Shown: positions 52,056 to 60,065 of the stretch, piece by piece
Layout: every line of letters begins with the position of its first letter
Numbering within the stretch: position 1 is the first letter of the stretch
Source: Bacteroidales bacterium
GTDB lineage: Bacteria; Bacteroidota; Bacteroidia; Bacteroidales; P3
NCBI GenBank assembly: GCA_028708845.1
Contig: JAQVXZ010000014.1
Coordinates: 1 to 60,132 of the forward strand
Length of the DNA: 60,132 nucleotides
Reading direction: 5' to 3'
The notes under the pieces: generated by a model
The model's database searches: none
Told to the model about the DNA's origin: nothing
What the model saw: only the letters and a program-made list of their open reading frames with translations
Translations under genes and position numbers: made by a program

Positions 52056-52183
52056 AACGCAAAAAATGTTTGGTTGTTAATAAATTTCGGAGACAAGCTC
52101 GTCCTGCCTCTATAGTAACAACGTTACAACAATAAAACGCACTCATAAATAAATTATTTCACAACAGCAAACATTTATATATT

Positions 52184-52375
52184 TTTATGATTTCAATTCC
52201 TTGAAATGCCAAAATTTGATACAAAAAACAAAACCATTTGATCCTGACCCCTCGATTATTTGATCCTGACCCCCTCATCTTTTGATTCTGACACCCCCAG
52301 CATCAAAAGATCGCACCCTCAGCATCAAAAGATCATACCCCAAACATCAAATACTTGTTTTGCTATTGTTAAATA
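52184..52375. repeat. Palindromic interspersed repeat built of GATCAAA units
   Basis: After the shared lead-in (ATGATTTCAA, AATGCCAAAATTTGATACAA) come three units of TTTGAT(C/T)CTGAC(A)CCCC, then three in inverse orientation of CATCAAA(AGATC) with CACCC. The block can therefore fold into one long hairpin, like BIME/REP structures. Related blocks are at 46534 and 55318. Confidence 0.65.
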
Positions 52376-52446
52376 TGTTAATGATTGATACAGGATACTC
52401 AAGAGTAAAAAATACTTGTTCAGAACATTGATTCGTAAAATAAAAA

Positions 52447-52482
52447 TAGAAGTTCAAAATTAATTGAACTTCTATTTATATT
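52447..52482 (-). terminator. Terminator after the 388-aa gene
   Basis: AAATAGAAGTTC and GAACTTCTATTT form a 12-bp stem around AAAATTAATT, just past the leftward stop at 52504. An A/T-rich tail follows. Confidence 0.7.
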
Positions 52483-52503
52483 TGAAGATAATTTCGAATA
52501 TAA

Positions 52504-53670
52504 TCACTGAAAAGAATATTCTTTATCATCCATTAATAAGATTTTAAATTCATCAATCTCCTTAAGCTCATCAAAAGTTTTAATCTCTTTGCTATTCCCT
52601 CTCTTATTTTCAAATTCTGATTCTGAGAAATAAATATTATTGATATTGAATAAAGTCTTATATTCATTGATTCCTTCCATAAAAATATATTTATTCTTTA
52701 TTTCTTCAAAACCTTTCTTTGGATATACTTCTGTTATATGCTTACGAAATACATTGCTTATAAGATATTTCTCTTTGTATTTTGTATAGTTGTAAATAGC
52801 ATAAAAATTAGTAAATTTGTAGTTGTAGTATATGGAATTAAAAATTTTATCGCGAGAATTGATATCAAATATTTCTTCTATCTTCGTAATTGCAAAATCA
52901 TTACAATTAATTGAGAATTTAATAATTCGGGGATCCATTCTTACATAAAATGGGATTACCACCGGTTTGTTGTTCTTGTGAGTGATAGTTATAATATATG
53001 ATGATTCATTATTGCTATCATATACTATATCCATACTATATTCAAAACTATTAGGGCGTAATTTTAAATAATCCAATTCTGTAACAAAATCTATTTGTTG
53101 AATATCAAATTCAGAATACTCACTATTGATTGTTTGCATATTGCAATAAATAGACTTTATATTTAAGTTTAAATTATCATATCCTTTATGCTTATATATA
53201 CCTTTAAGATTAGTCATAAAAAATATGCTATCTTTATTCTCTCTTGTTTGGGAATAAGAAACATCTAAATAAATATCAGAAGTATGATAGTTCTCATCTA
53301 TTCTTTTTAATGCTTCTTTAATAACTGCCTTTGCAGTCATTCCTGTTATTGTTACTTCTGAAAGTTCTCTTGCCTGAGGGATTAAACTAATAATTTTCGT
53401 ATTTGAGATCTCATTATAACTAAGTCTTTTTGATTTATATCCAATACAACTAAAAACAAGATTATTATCAGTTTTAATATTAGAAATTGAAAAGAAACCT
53501 CTATCATCAGTAATAGTCCCAAGAGGTTTTCCTTCAACTCCTATATTCACAAAAGGTATAGCTTCTTTTGTCTTCTCATCAATTACTTTTCCTTGAAAAC
53601 TATTTTTCTGGGAAAAACAAAGAATAGGAATAAGTAATAATATCCAAAAAATCAATAGTGAGTTTTTCAT
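52504..53670 (-). CDS. Exported protein with a carboxypeptidase-regulatory-like domain
   Basis: The 388-aa product has a signal peptide (LLIFWILLLIPILCFS) and an N-terminal CarboxypepD_reg-like Ig fold (GKVIDEKTKEAIPFVNIGVE, then TDDRGFFSISNI and FSCIGYKSKRL). An ~280-residue domain follows, common in Bacteroidota without a known activity. It is not long enough to be a TonB-dependent receptor. It starts 3 nt after the 307-aa lipoprotein gene and must be co-expressed with it. Confidence 0.75.
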   Translation of the reverse strand: MKNSLLIFWILLLIPILCFSQKNSFQGKVIDEKTKEAIPFVNIGVEGKPLGTITDDRGFFSISNIKTDNNLVFSCIGYKSKRLSYNEISNTKIISLIPQARELSEVTITGMTAKAVIKEALKRIDENYHTSDIYLDVSYSQTRENKDSIFFMTNLKGIYKHKGYDNLNLNIKSIYCNMQTINSEYSEFDIQQIDFVTELDYLKLRPNSFEYSMDIVYDSNNESSYIITITHKNNKPVVIPFYVRMDPRIIKFSINCNDFAITKIEEIFDINSRDKIFNSIYYNYKFTNFYAIYNYTKYKEKYLISNVFRKHITEVYPKKGFEEIKNKYIFMEGINEYKTLFNINNIYFSESEFENKRGNSKEIKTFDELKEIDEFKILLMDDKEYSFQ

Positions 53671-53673
53671 ATC

Positions 53674-54597
53674 TTAATATCCAAAGCCCCATCTAGCAAC
53701 ACCACAAGAAGTATTCCAGCCTCCTGTGATCATACCTGGAATTGAAAAGTTACCTTGATATGGATCATTACCAGTTCCACTACCAGAGCAACCTGTAAAA
53801 CCATAATAAAGACCACCTCCAATATCAGCAGGAACAAACGCAACTACTGCAACAACAGCTTTACCTACTGCTAATAATGCATCTGCTGCATCACAAAGAA
53901 AATCCCAGAAAGGGCCTTTAGCTCCAACATTATTTACTCTTGATAAAAGTAGATTGTGCCAAGGATTCTCCTTATTATAATAGGCATCGTACCAAAAAGA
54001 ATAGCTATGTCTTGCAGTAGAAAGAGAGGATAGCAACATAGAATATTTGTTAAGTTCCTTATCAAATATATCACCTTTGTCATGGAGGTCAAGTGCTATC
54101 AATTCATCTTCAATTAAGTTTATTCTTTCTGAAAATTCCTCTGGAGTCATCTCTTTATTTTCATTTATCATTTCAACAAATATTGCCTTAACTTTACCCA
54201 TGTAATAAGACACTTCCTGATCATTAGTTAAATTATACATTAAATCTTCCTCAGATAAAATATAATTTAGCATAAATTGTCCTCCATTAATAATTTGAGA
54301 GTAAAAAGTATCATAAGAAATAGAATTATTTATATAACCTTTGTTTAAATTATATTCATAAATATCATTTACTGTGTAATTGTCAATTGAGACATTATTT
54401 GGAAAATCATTCAATATTTCATTATGAGTTATTCCAACTATTTCAAATGGGTTTTGATTATTTGTTGAATTGCTTTTAGAGGATATATTCTTTCCCTCAG
54501 AAAAGCTATTATCATCTTTACATGATATAAATAAACCAATGCCTATGATAGCAATTACTACTATAGTAATTAAGCTATTAATTTTATTTTTTGTCAT
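53674..54597 (-). CDS. Lipoprotein with a Gly/Ala/Cys-rich C-terminus
   Basis: The 307-aa product has a lipobox signal (VVIAIIGIGLFISCKDD, Cys about residue 26), a helical middle, and a hydrophobic Gly-rich C-terminal part. That part reads DAADALLAVGKAVVAVVAFV, then GGGLYYGFTGCSGSGTG and ends GVARWGFGY. It is like the C-terminus of the 237-aa protein at 56264 in style, not in sequence. It starts 32 nt after the module hairpin at 54629. The product could be a processed effector or a surface antigen; the function is unknown. Confidence 0.6.
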   Translation of the reverse strand: MTKNKINSLITIVVIAIIGIGLFISCKDDNSFSEGKNISSKSNSTNNQNPFEIVGITHNEILNDFPNNVSIDNYTVNDIYEYNLNKGYINNSISYDTFYSQIINGGQFMLNYILSEEDLMYNLTNDQEVSYYMGKVKAIFVEMINENKEMTPEEFSERINLIEDELIALDLHDKGDIFDKELNKYSMLLSSLSTARHSYSFWYDAYYNKENPWHNLLLSRVNNVGAKGPFWDFLCDAADALLAVGKAVVAVVAFVPADIGGGLYYGFTGCSGSGTGNDPYQGNFSIPGMITGGWNTSCGVARWGFGY

Positions 54598-54628
54598 ATC
54601 TTTTTTTGATTTTAGATATTTATTTTTT

Positions 54629-54669
54629 TGTCCTTTATATTATCTTACACTATTCTTACGTCAAGGACA
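54629..54669 (-). promoter_or_regulatory. Module hairpin leader, copy 3
   Basis: Arms TGTCCTT (54629-54635) and AAGGACA (54663-54669) enclose the conserved loop, 32 nt before the 307-aa lipoprotein gene. Confidence 0.45.
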
Positions 54670-54795
54670 TAATGCTTAAATAGCGGTTTGTGGATTTACT
54701 TAGTTATATCGTATAGGATATTTTAATCGTTGACCTCGCCTCAACAAAGAGGTTTACAAACTTTACCCTTCTGAAAGACGCTGTGCTTTTCTTAA

Positions 54796-55053
54796 TTAAT
54801 AAGTATTTACACAGAAAAGGTAACGCTGTAAGTAATGATGTTCTCGCAAAAGCAAACGCAATAATAGATTGCGAAGAACATCTAAATCAGGTTTTGGGTT
54901 GAATTTTGAATAATTCTGATTGTCGTGTTTTTCTGAGATTTTAATTTTGGTTAAGAATGGGATAATATGAGAATACAAAAACCTTTCTGCTTTTTCTGTT
55001 GAAAAGATAATCAGAATAGAAAGGATTAATATAATTGTAATCAATATTTCCAT
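54796..55053 (-). CDS. Module protein, copy 3 (short form)
   Basis: The 85-aa protein (ATG 55051-55053) has the same anchor MEILITIILILSILIIF and basic region as the other copies (FLYSHIIPFLTKIKISEKHD) and ends LQRYLFCVNTY like copy 2. The DNA between its stop and the hairpin at 54629 retains the decayed long-form tail. Its promoter is at 55087-55118. Confidence 0.45.
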   Translation of the reverse strand: MEILITIILILSILIIFSTEKAERFLYSHIIPFLTKIKISEKHDNQNYSKFNPKPDLDVLRNLLLRLLLREHHYLQRYLFCVNTY

Positions 55054-55086
55054 ACTCAAATTAAATTTATGAGAATATTACGTCTA

Positions 55087-55118
55087 CAAACATATAAACT
55101 TTGTTTTAATCTACCAAA
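55087..55118 (-). promoter_or_regulatory. Consensus promoter of module copy 3
   Basis: TATGTTTG (55087-55094) and TTTG (55115-55118) on the minus strand, 20-nt spacer. Confidence 0.7.
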
Positions 55119-55157
55119 TAAAATGTATAAATATTTATTTTTTTGAACTTCTCTTAA

Positions 55158-55189
55158 TTTGGTTAGAAATTTTATTAGGGGTAACTTTG
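55158..55189 (+). promoter_or_regulatory. Perfect promoter of a truncated gene
   Basis: TTTG (55158-55161) and TAACTTTG (55182-55189) with a 20-nt spacer, 22 nt before the ATG of the truncated FemX-like fragment. It is one of the best promoter matches in the window and now drives only that fragment. Confidence 0.65.
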
Positions 55190-55211
55190 CAAAAAAATTT
55201 AGTTTGTTATA

Positions 55212-55400
55212 ATGACACTTAGTATTCTGAAAAAAGAGATTGTTGATCTTTATTCAACTCCCATTATTCAGCAGACCTCGTTTTGGTCTATGGTGAAGAA
55301 AAATCAGGCGAAACCATTGATTCTGACACCCCAAACATCAAAAGATCGCACCCTCAGCATCAAAAGATCATACCCCCAACATCAAATACTTGTTTTGTGA
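55212..55400 (+). pseudogene. N-terminal fragment resembling a FemAB/FemX-type transferase
   Basis: The first ~33 residues (SILKKEIVDLYSTPIIQQTS then FWSMVKKNQ) look like the conserved opening of the Bacteroidota FemX-like peptidyltransferase family. From about 55310 the frame runs into the dispersed GATCAAA repeat and becomes nonsense (KDRTLSIKRSYPQHQ). Thus the gene was cut by the repeat or by a deletion ending in it. The family call rests on a short stretch. Confidence 0.45.
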
Positions 55401-55412
55401 TTGTTAAATTTA
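55318..55412. repeat. Dispersed GATCAAA-type repeat, third locus
   Basis: This block shares GATTCTGACACCCC, CATCAAAAGATCGCACCCTC, AGCATCAAAAGATCATACCC and CATCAAATACTTGTTTTG with 52280-52370. It lacks the first direct units. It truncates the FemX-like fragment. Confidence 0.6.
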
Positions 55413-55929
55413 TTAAGAGTTTGATTATTGATTTTTTCTTTTATTTACTTTTTTAACATATATATTTTCACTTTTAAGCCCTACTTGGTAAATATTATAT
55501 TACCTCTATCAAAAGAAAGAAAATTAAGACAAGAGAAGGTTCAAACTGTTTTTATCCCCTCAAAATGTCCTAAATTTAAATTTTGAGTCTCTTGAACATA
55601 AATTTATATAGAAATCTGAACAAAAGTTGCATTAACTAATTGGACATGCTAGTGTCAAAAAAATATATTATCTTTCGGATTGCAAAATACTTATAGCAAC
55701 AAAGTACGAGATATCATATCATACAATAAAGAAAACATTACATTTTCCAAATACTCCAATATGTGGTTTGTTTTCTCTTCCCTTAGTCATCACAAAATAC
55801 TTTAGCAAACTTACGCAATAATATTTTATTATTCTCACACAAAACAAAAATAGCAAAAAAGAAAAAGAGGTTGTATTGAAATATAATTCCTACAAACTCT
55901 TTTTCTTTATTGCAATTAATAATTTAGGT
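55413..55929. other. AT-rich intergenic region with a terminator
   Basis: No gene is supported in this half-kilobase. Near the right end, AAAGAAAAAGAGGTTGT (about 55858-55874) pairs with ACAAACTCTTTTTCTTT (about 55892-55908), with T-runs, and would end the leftward unit that stops at 55930. Confidence 0.5.
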
Positions 55930-56160
55930 TCAAATTTTTATATCATCCTGATTATCTTCAAGATAATTAAGGTATCGTACACTTGCAACATACATATGTA
56001 AAAACGAAAATATATGTATTAAAGTCAAAGAAAGTAAACCAAAGAAGAGTTCAAACAAATCAATATATACAACTGCACATACGGCAAGAATAATCATAAT
56101 AATTGAAAAAACAATTAAATATATCAAATTATTTTTTTTAATTTTAATTATCTTTTCCAT
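55930..56160 (-). CDS. Two-helix membrane protein, possible immunity factor
   Basis: The 76-aa protein has two transmembrane helices (IYLIVFSIIMIILAVCAVVY and LFGLLSLTLIHIFSFLHMYV) and a short charged tail. Its ATG lies inside the end of the 36-codon frame at 56148-56258 (overlap of 13 nt), so the two are translationally coupled. Small membrane proteins directly after a peptide-toxin-like gene often give immunity; here that is a contextual guess. Confidence 0.55.
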   Translation of the reverse strand: MEKIIKIKKNNLIYLIVFSIIMIILAVCAVVYIDLFELFFGLLSLTLIHIFSFLHMYVASVRYLNYLEDNQDDIKI

Positions 56161-56258
56161 ACTGACCTTTTTTTAATGTATGATTTGTAGATTTGTATCC
56201 CATATATTGTCCAAATCACGAGAAATACCATGTTTATTATTATCCATATTGTTACCAT
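56148..56258 (-). CDS. 36-aa single-helix membrane peptide
   Basis: The frame starts with ATG 5 nt after the stop of the 237-aa gene and overlaps the start of the 76-aa gene. It encodes MVTIWIIINMVFLVIWTIYG and a basic tail (IQIYKSYIKKRSVWKR), a typical N-out or N-in single-span peptide. The tight spacing and overlap on both sides argue that it is real. The function is unknown. Confidence 0.5.
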   Translation of the reverse strand: MVTIWIIINMVFLVIWTIYGIQIYKSYIKKRSVWKR

Positions 56259-56263
56259 ATTAA

Positions 56264-56977
56264 TTAAGCTTTAAGAACACAATTTTCTACCGCTACATTA
56301 TATGTATATGCAGCTCCAGCTATTGCAACACCATACACAGCAGTATATACACCAGCACAATACAAATACGCAGGACCATAACCTGCACATCCTAACAATG
56401 AAGCAATATAGGAACCAGTAGCAACCGTTACTGAACCTGTCATCGCTAGTCCTGCAATCTCATAGCAGTTTTTAAAAGTTGCATTATGCATTAAAGACCC
56501 AGGTGATGTTCCTGCAGGTGCATAAAATATTATAGAAGGGTCTTTATCATTCCCTTCTAATAGTAATCTATATTGAAGAGCAACATCAATAAAGTTAGAT
56601 AGTTCTTGATCATTCATAGACAGAATAGCTTTATAAGAATTGGACAAGACTTCAAAAGAGCTTGTAATATTATCCCTCATTTCATTAGATTTAACAAATA
56701 ATGCAGAGGTATTGTTCTGTAAAGATTCTGCTGTGATATTTTCATTGAAGAATAATAAAGAAAATGTTTGTATTTTTAATGCCGCATTTTCATAATCTCC
56801 CTTATCCATGTATAACACAAAGTCATTAAAGTCATTTGTAAAATCATGACTTGCTGAAATATTTAATTCATCAGCTGTCGCTGTATTTAAGTTTTGATAG
56901 AAATACTTTGTGTATTCTTGAATCTCTATCAGTATGTTTTTGAAATTTTCATCATTAATAAAACATTTCATGTCCAT
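56264..56977 (-). CDS. Two-part protein with a hydrophobic Gly/Ala/Cys C-terminus, toxin-like
   Basis: The 237-aa protein has no signal peptide (MDMKCFINDENFKNILIEIQ). Residues 1-150 are helical and acidic. From about 160 on it is hydrophobic and small-residue rich (NCYEIAGLAMTGSVTVATGS, then LLGCAGYGPAYLYCAGVYTA and GVAIAGAAYTYNVAVENC). A leader-like half and a membrane-active half recall large precursor peptides such as circular or pore-forming bacteriocins, but there is no GG cleavage site that I trust. Two tiny membrane genes follow within 5 nt. No family was recognised. Confidence 0.55.
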   Translation of the reverse strand: MDMKCFINDENFKNILIEIQEYTKYFYQNLNTATADELNISASHDFTNDFNDFVLYMDKGDYENAALKIQTFSLLFFNENITAESLQNNTSALFVKSNEMRDNITSSFEVLSNSYKAILSMNDQELSNFIDVALQYRLLLEGNDKDPSIIFYAPAGTSPGSLMHNATFKNCYEIAGLAMTGSVTVATGSYIASLLGCAGYGPAYLYCAGVYTAVYGVAIAGAAYTYNVAVENCVLKA

Positions 56978-57156
56978 TTCTTTTGTGTTTTAATCAATTA
57001 ATTTATTCTACTATAAAACGCTTTAGCTTCAAAATCCTCTTATTCAAACCAAAACATTGAAAATCAATAATTGAAAATAAGAATTCTAAAATAGTGGCTT
57101 AAGAGTTTAATAGTTAAACAAATTAGAATTTTGATATTATGACTCAATAATTAACC

Positions 57157-57675
57157 TCACAAAGATAATAAATCTTCATATACTTTATAGCTCATTTTGT
57201 CGATAGATTTAAATATATTTTTCAACTCAATCAAATTTACTGTATTATTTTTGATAATAAGAAGGGACGGAACTTCATAATTTTGAATTTTATTGCCTAA
57301 GAAAATGATTTCATTATTCTTATTTTCTTGAGTGAAATAAGTTTTTTTGATATTTGGATAGTGCTTATTAAAGTAGTTTAAATTTTGTTTTCGAGATAAT
57401 ATACTTCTAAGATTCCCTTTTGGCAGAGCAATATATCCAATTATCTCAATACTATCATTAGTATATAAATTGTTTTTTTCAAAATATTCATTTAATGTCC
57501 TATGGCAATCATGACAACCTAAAGTTGAGAATAATACATAGACCCTATGTTTAGAATAATCCAATTCATGTCTTTTCCCTTCCAAATCTATTATTTTATC
57601 TTGGTTTTGAATAACTGAACAAGAAGCAAATAAAGAAACAGAGATAAACAAAAATAATATAGTTTTTAATTTCAT
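57157..57675 (-). CDS. Thioredoxin-like lipoprotein
   Basis: The 172-aa product has a lipobox signal (ILFLFISVSLFASC, Cys about residue 20). It carries a thioredoxin-fold redox motif CHDC in VLFSTLGCHDCHRTLNEYF and the cis-Pro-like segment VPSLLIIKNN. Its start overlaps the stop of the beta-propeller gene (ATGA), so they are coupled. It would face the periplasm and could handle disulphides of the Cys-containing exported products of this island; that link is inference. Confidence 0.75.
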   Translation of the reverse strand: MKLKTILFLFISVSLFASCSVIQNQDKIIDLEGKRHELDYSKHRVYVLFSTLGCHDCHRTLNEYFEKNNLYTNDSIEIIGYIALPKGNLRSILSRKQNLNYFNKHYPNIKKTYFTQENKNNEIIFLGNKIQNYEVPSLLIIKNNTVNLIELKNIFKSIDKMSYKVYEDLLSL

Positions 57676-58898
57676 AAGTCTTTAAACTTAATGATTTCAA
57701 CAGCATACGGAATATCGTTATTCATAAAGTATTTTTGAGCCTTTTGCATTAAAATAATCTTTGGATAAAACCCTAAATCAGGGAAAGGCAGTCCTAATCT
57801 CAGAAATTTCGTTTCATCAATTAAGTAAATATTATCATCCGGACTTCTCCCAGTGAGAGTTTGTTTATTTGCATATCTTATTGATTTTGGATTATCTGAA
57901 ATTCCCTTTTTCTGAATTACCCAATTCCCTCCTTCCTTAGTCCAAATATCATAATATATTTTCTTAAAGCTCCCTTTCTTGTTATAGAAAACAAATAATT
58001 TATTACCTTTTGAGTAAATATTATGGATACAAGAATACTTATCGATATTATCTAACAAAAAAGGGATCCTTTCTCTTACAAATATAGAATTATTATGGAT
58101 GCTGTCAGAAATTGACTGAGGCATTCTCTCCCATTTAATTTCTTTGTTTTCAATACTTCCAATTAGGTTTAAGTCAAAATCGTATTCAGATATTTTATAA
58201 TCTCCTCTTTGGGAAAAAAAAATTGAGTTATTATTAACAGCGAGTATATTATATGGCGACCTTATAGTATAAAGAGGAAGTAGAAATTCCAGATTAATAG
58301 TTTTTTCTACCTCTTTGGTTTCGAGATTAAGAATAGATAAAGAGGAAGATTCTTCGGGTTTTTCTCCATAGAATACATAATTCTTTAGTCCTAAAAGCTT
58401 ACCATTGGGAAGGAATTTAATTTTATTTGAAAACTTTCTATTATTTAATGGCACTTCAAACCCATAAACAAACTCTTTACCCTTTCTTCTTCTAAAAACA
58501 TATAAGCATTGACTATTAATAACTCCTTTATGACCTGTAATTACTAAGTAGTCTTGGTTTATTGCAAAATTATCAATGCTATATGCTTTATTATCAAAAT
58601 TATTTATCAGATTTCTTGCATCAATATCTTGATAAGAGTAAATATTTGTTTTTACATCAAAAGCATATATTCTTATAGTTTTAGGAGAAGTAAAATCAGT
58701 ACGCACAAAAAACAAGGTATCGTTATAATAGTAAGAAACTAAATCAGAATAAGTTCCATTTTCACTTTTTTCAAGATTATACTTTAACTCATCTATTATT
58801 GTAGTATTTTCTATTTCAATGTATTTTTTAGTTGAATTTTGTGCAAAAACACAAATAGAAAATGCCAATATTAATAACAGTGTTATTATATTCTTCAT
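57672..58898 (-). CDS. Exported 6-bladed beta-propeller-like protein
   Basis: The 408-aa product has a signal peptide (LLLILAFSICVFA) and repeated strands such as YSIDNFAINQDYLVITGHKG, KIKFLPNGKLLGLKNYVFYG and LAVNNNSIFFSQRGDYKISE. These fit the Bacteroidota propeller family (BF-type, DUF5128/DUF4221-like) often found next to small exported peptides and thioredoxin-like proteins. It is followed by a thioredoxin-like lipoprotein with a 4-nt overlap, matching that context. The ligand is unknown. Confidence 0.7.
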   Translation of the reverse strand: MKNIITLLLILAFSICVFAQNSTKKYIEIENTTIIDELKYNLEKSENGTYSDLVSYYYNDTLFFVRTDFTSPKTIRIYAFDVKTNIYSYQDIDARNLINNFDNKAYSIDNFAINQDYLVITGHKGVINSQCLYVFRRRKGKEFVYGFEVPLNNRKFSNKIKFLPNGKLLGLKNYVFYGEKPEESSSLSILNLETKEVEKTINLEFLLPLYTIRSPYNILAVNNNSIFFSQRGDYKISEYDFDLNLIGSIENKEIKWERMPQSISDSIHNNSIFVRERIPFLLDNIDKYSCIHNIYSKGNKLFVFYNKKGSFKKIYYDIWTKEGGNWVIQKKGISDNPKSIRYANKQTLTGRSPDDNIYLIDETKFLRLGLPFPDLGFYPKIILMQKAQKYFMNNDIPYAVEIIKFKDL

Positions 58899-58920
58899 AT
58901 TATTTTTTTATTAAAACACA

Positions 58921-58951
58921 TGAATATTAGGGCAGGTTACCCTAATATTCA
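58921..58951 (-). terminator. Perfect hairpin between the frameshifted gene and the propeller gene
   Basis: TGAATATTAGGG (58921-58932) and CCCTAATATTCA (58940-58951) form a 12-bp stem over a 7-nt loop, 22 nt before the propeller start. Leftward it is followed by TGTTTTAATAAAAAAA; it may partially terminate or stabilise the mRNA. Confidence 0.65.
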
Positions 58952-58974
58952 CGATAATTTATTGATTGTAATTA

Positions 58975-59486
58975 TTATGGTTTAAAAGTGTTTATGAACA
59001 CATTGATTTCTCCATCACCTTCTTCGTTAAGTTTATAAATAGCAGTAAAATTTACATAATGCTGGATACCTTCCTTATCAGTAAGTGAATAATTTTCGGA
59101 TAAATTTCCTGACAAGCTTCCATCAATGTTATTTTGATCTACTGTACCAAGTAATTCATTTGTAATATTAGTTATAACATCTGCATTAAAATTATTTGTT
59201 GATTCAAGATTATAAATATCACTTATTGAAAAAAATATGATGTTCCTCCAATAGTAGCACTACATTGTTCTTTACCCGGTTTATCACAACTTACTGTGAC
59301 TTTATGCCACCATAGTATTCCACTTTCTTTAACGTTGATTATATCATAACCTACGAACGATGCTCCAGAATCTAAATGTACTAACTCCCCTCCATGTTTA
59401 TGAATATTAAATTTTGGTTCTCTAGCAAATAAACTACTTGATAAAAGTACTACAATTAAAGTAGCTAATAATAATATTTTTTTCAT
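58975..59486 (-). pseudogene. Exported protein split by a frameshift at an A7/T7 tract
   Basis: The first frame (59223-59486, 87 aa) has a signal peptide (ILLLATLIVVLLSSSLFA) and a mature part with WWHKVTVSCDKPGKEQC, then stops at TAA right after a run of seven T (59229-59235, A7 on the plus strand). If one T is added, translation continues for ~83 residues (SISDIYNLESTNNFNADVIT ... EINVFINTFKP) to the stop at 58975-58977, with no other stop. The whole product would be ~170 aa. Slipped-strand variation, ribosomal slippage or a sequencing error could each explain it. It begins 26 nt after the module hairpin. Confidence 0.6.
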
Positions 59487-59512
59487 TTCTATTTTATTTT
59501 AGATATTTGAGT

Positions 59513-59560
59513 GTGTTCTTTTGAAATAATTAATATACGCTATTATTACATTGAGAACAC
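59513..59560 (-). promoter_or_regulatory. Module hairpin leader, copy 4 (compensatory variant)
   Basis: Arms GTGTTCT (59513-59519) and AGAACAC (59554-59560) replace the TGTCCT/AGGACA of the other copies, keeping pairing while the loop (AATATACGCTATTATTACAT) stays similar. Confidence 0.5.
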
Positions 59561-59648
59561 GATATTAGTTAAATAACAATGTCTGAATAGTGGTTTGTGG
59601 ATTTACTTATTTATATCGGGTTAGGATATTTTAATCATTGACTTCGTC

Positions 59649-59966
59649 TCAACAAAGAACTTTACAAACCTTATCCTTCCAAAGACGCTGTGCTTTTCTA
59701 CACATACAGTGTTCGTTATTTATTTGGTTACAAGCACAAGTACTTTTGCCTGTAACCCAACGCTGTAAGAAATGACGTTCTCGCAAAAGTAAACGCAAGT
59801 ACATACTGCGAAGAACATCTAAATCAGGGTCAAGCTTGTGTTTTTCTGAGAATTTAATCTTGGTTAGGAAGGGAAGAATATAGCAATAGATAAAACCCTT
59901 CGATCCTTTTAGTAAAAAGATTGTCAGAATGGAAGGGAATATAATAATTGTAATCAGTATTTCCAT
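59649..59966 (-). CDS. Module protein, copy 4 (long form, diverged)
   Basis: The 105-aa protein (ATG 59964-59966) is the most diverged copy: anchor MEILITIIIFPSILTIF, then a shortened basic region (ILPFLTKIKFSEKHKLDPDL) and the long-form tail with cysteines (VTGKSTCACNQINNEHCMCR, then KVCKVLC). It ends one codon earlier than the CC of copy 1. Conservation of the CACNQINNEH core between copies 1 and 4 while the anchor region drifts suggests the tail is functional. Confidence 0.5.
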   Translation of the reverse strand: MEILITIIIFPSILTIFLLKGSKGFIYCYILPFLTKIKFSEKHKLDPDLDVLRSMYLRLLLRERHFLQRWVTGKSTCACNQINNEHCMCRKAQRLWKDKVCKVLC

Positions 59967-59999
59967 ACTCAAATAAAATTTATGAGAATATTACGCCTG

Positions 60000-60007
60000 C
60001 AAACATA
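60000..60007 (-). promoter_or_regulatory. Promoter of module copy 4
   Basis: TATGTTTG on the minus strand at the same place as in the other copies; the -33 box reads TTTAG here, weaker than TTTG. Confidence 0.55.
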
Positions 60008-60065
60008 TAAACTTTATTTTAATATACTAAATAAATAAGAAAAATATTTATGCTCTATTTATTAA

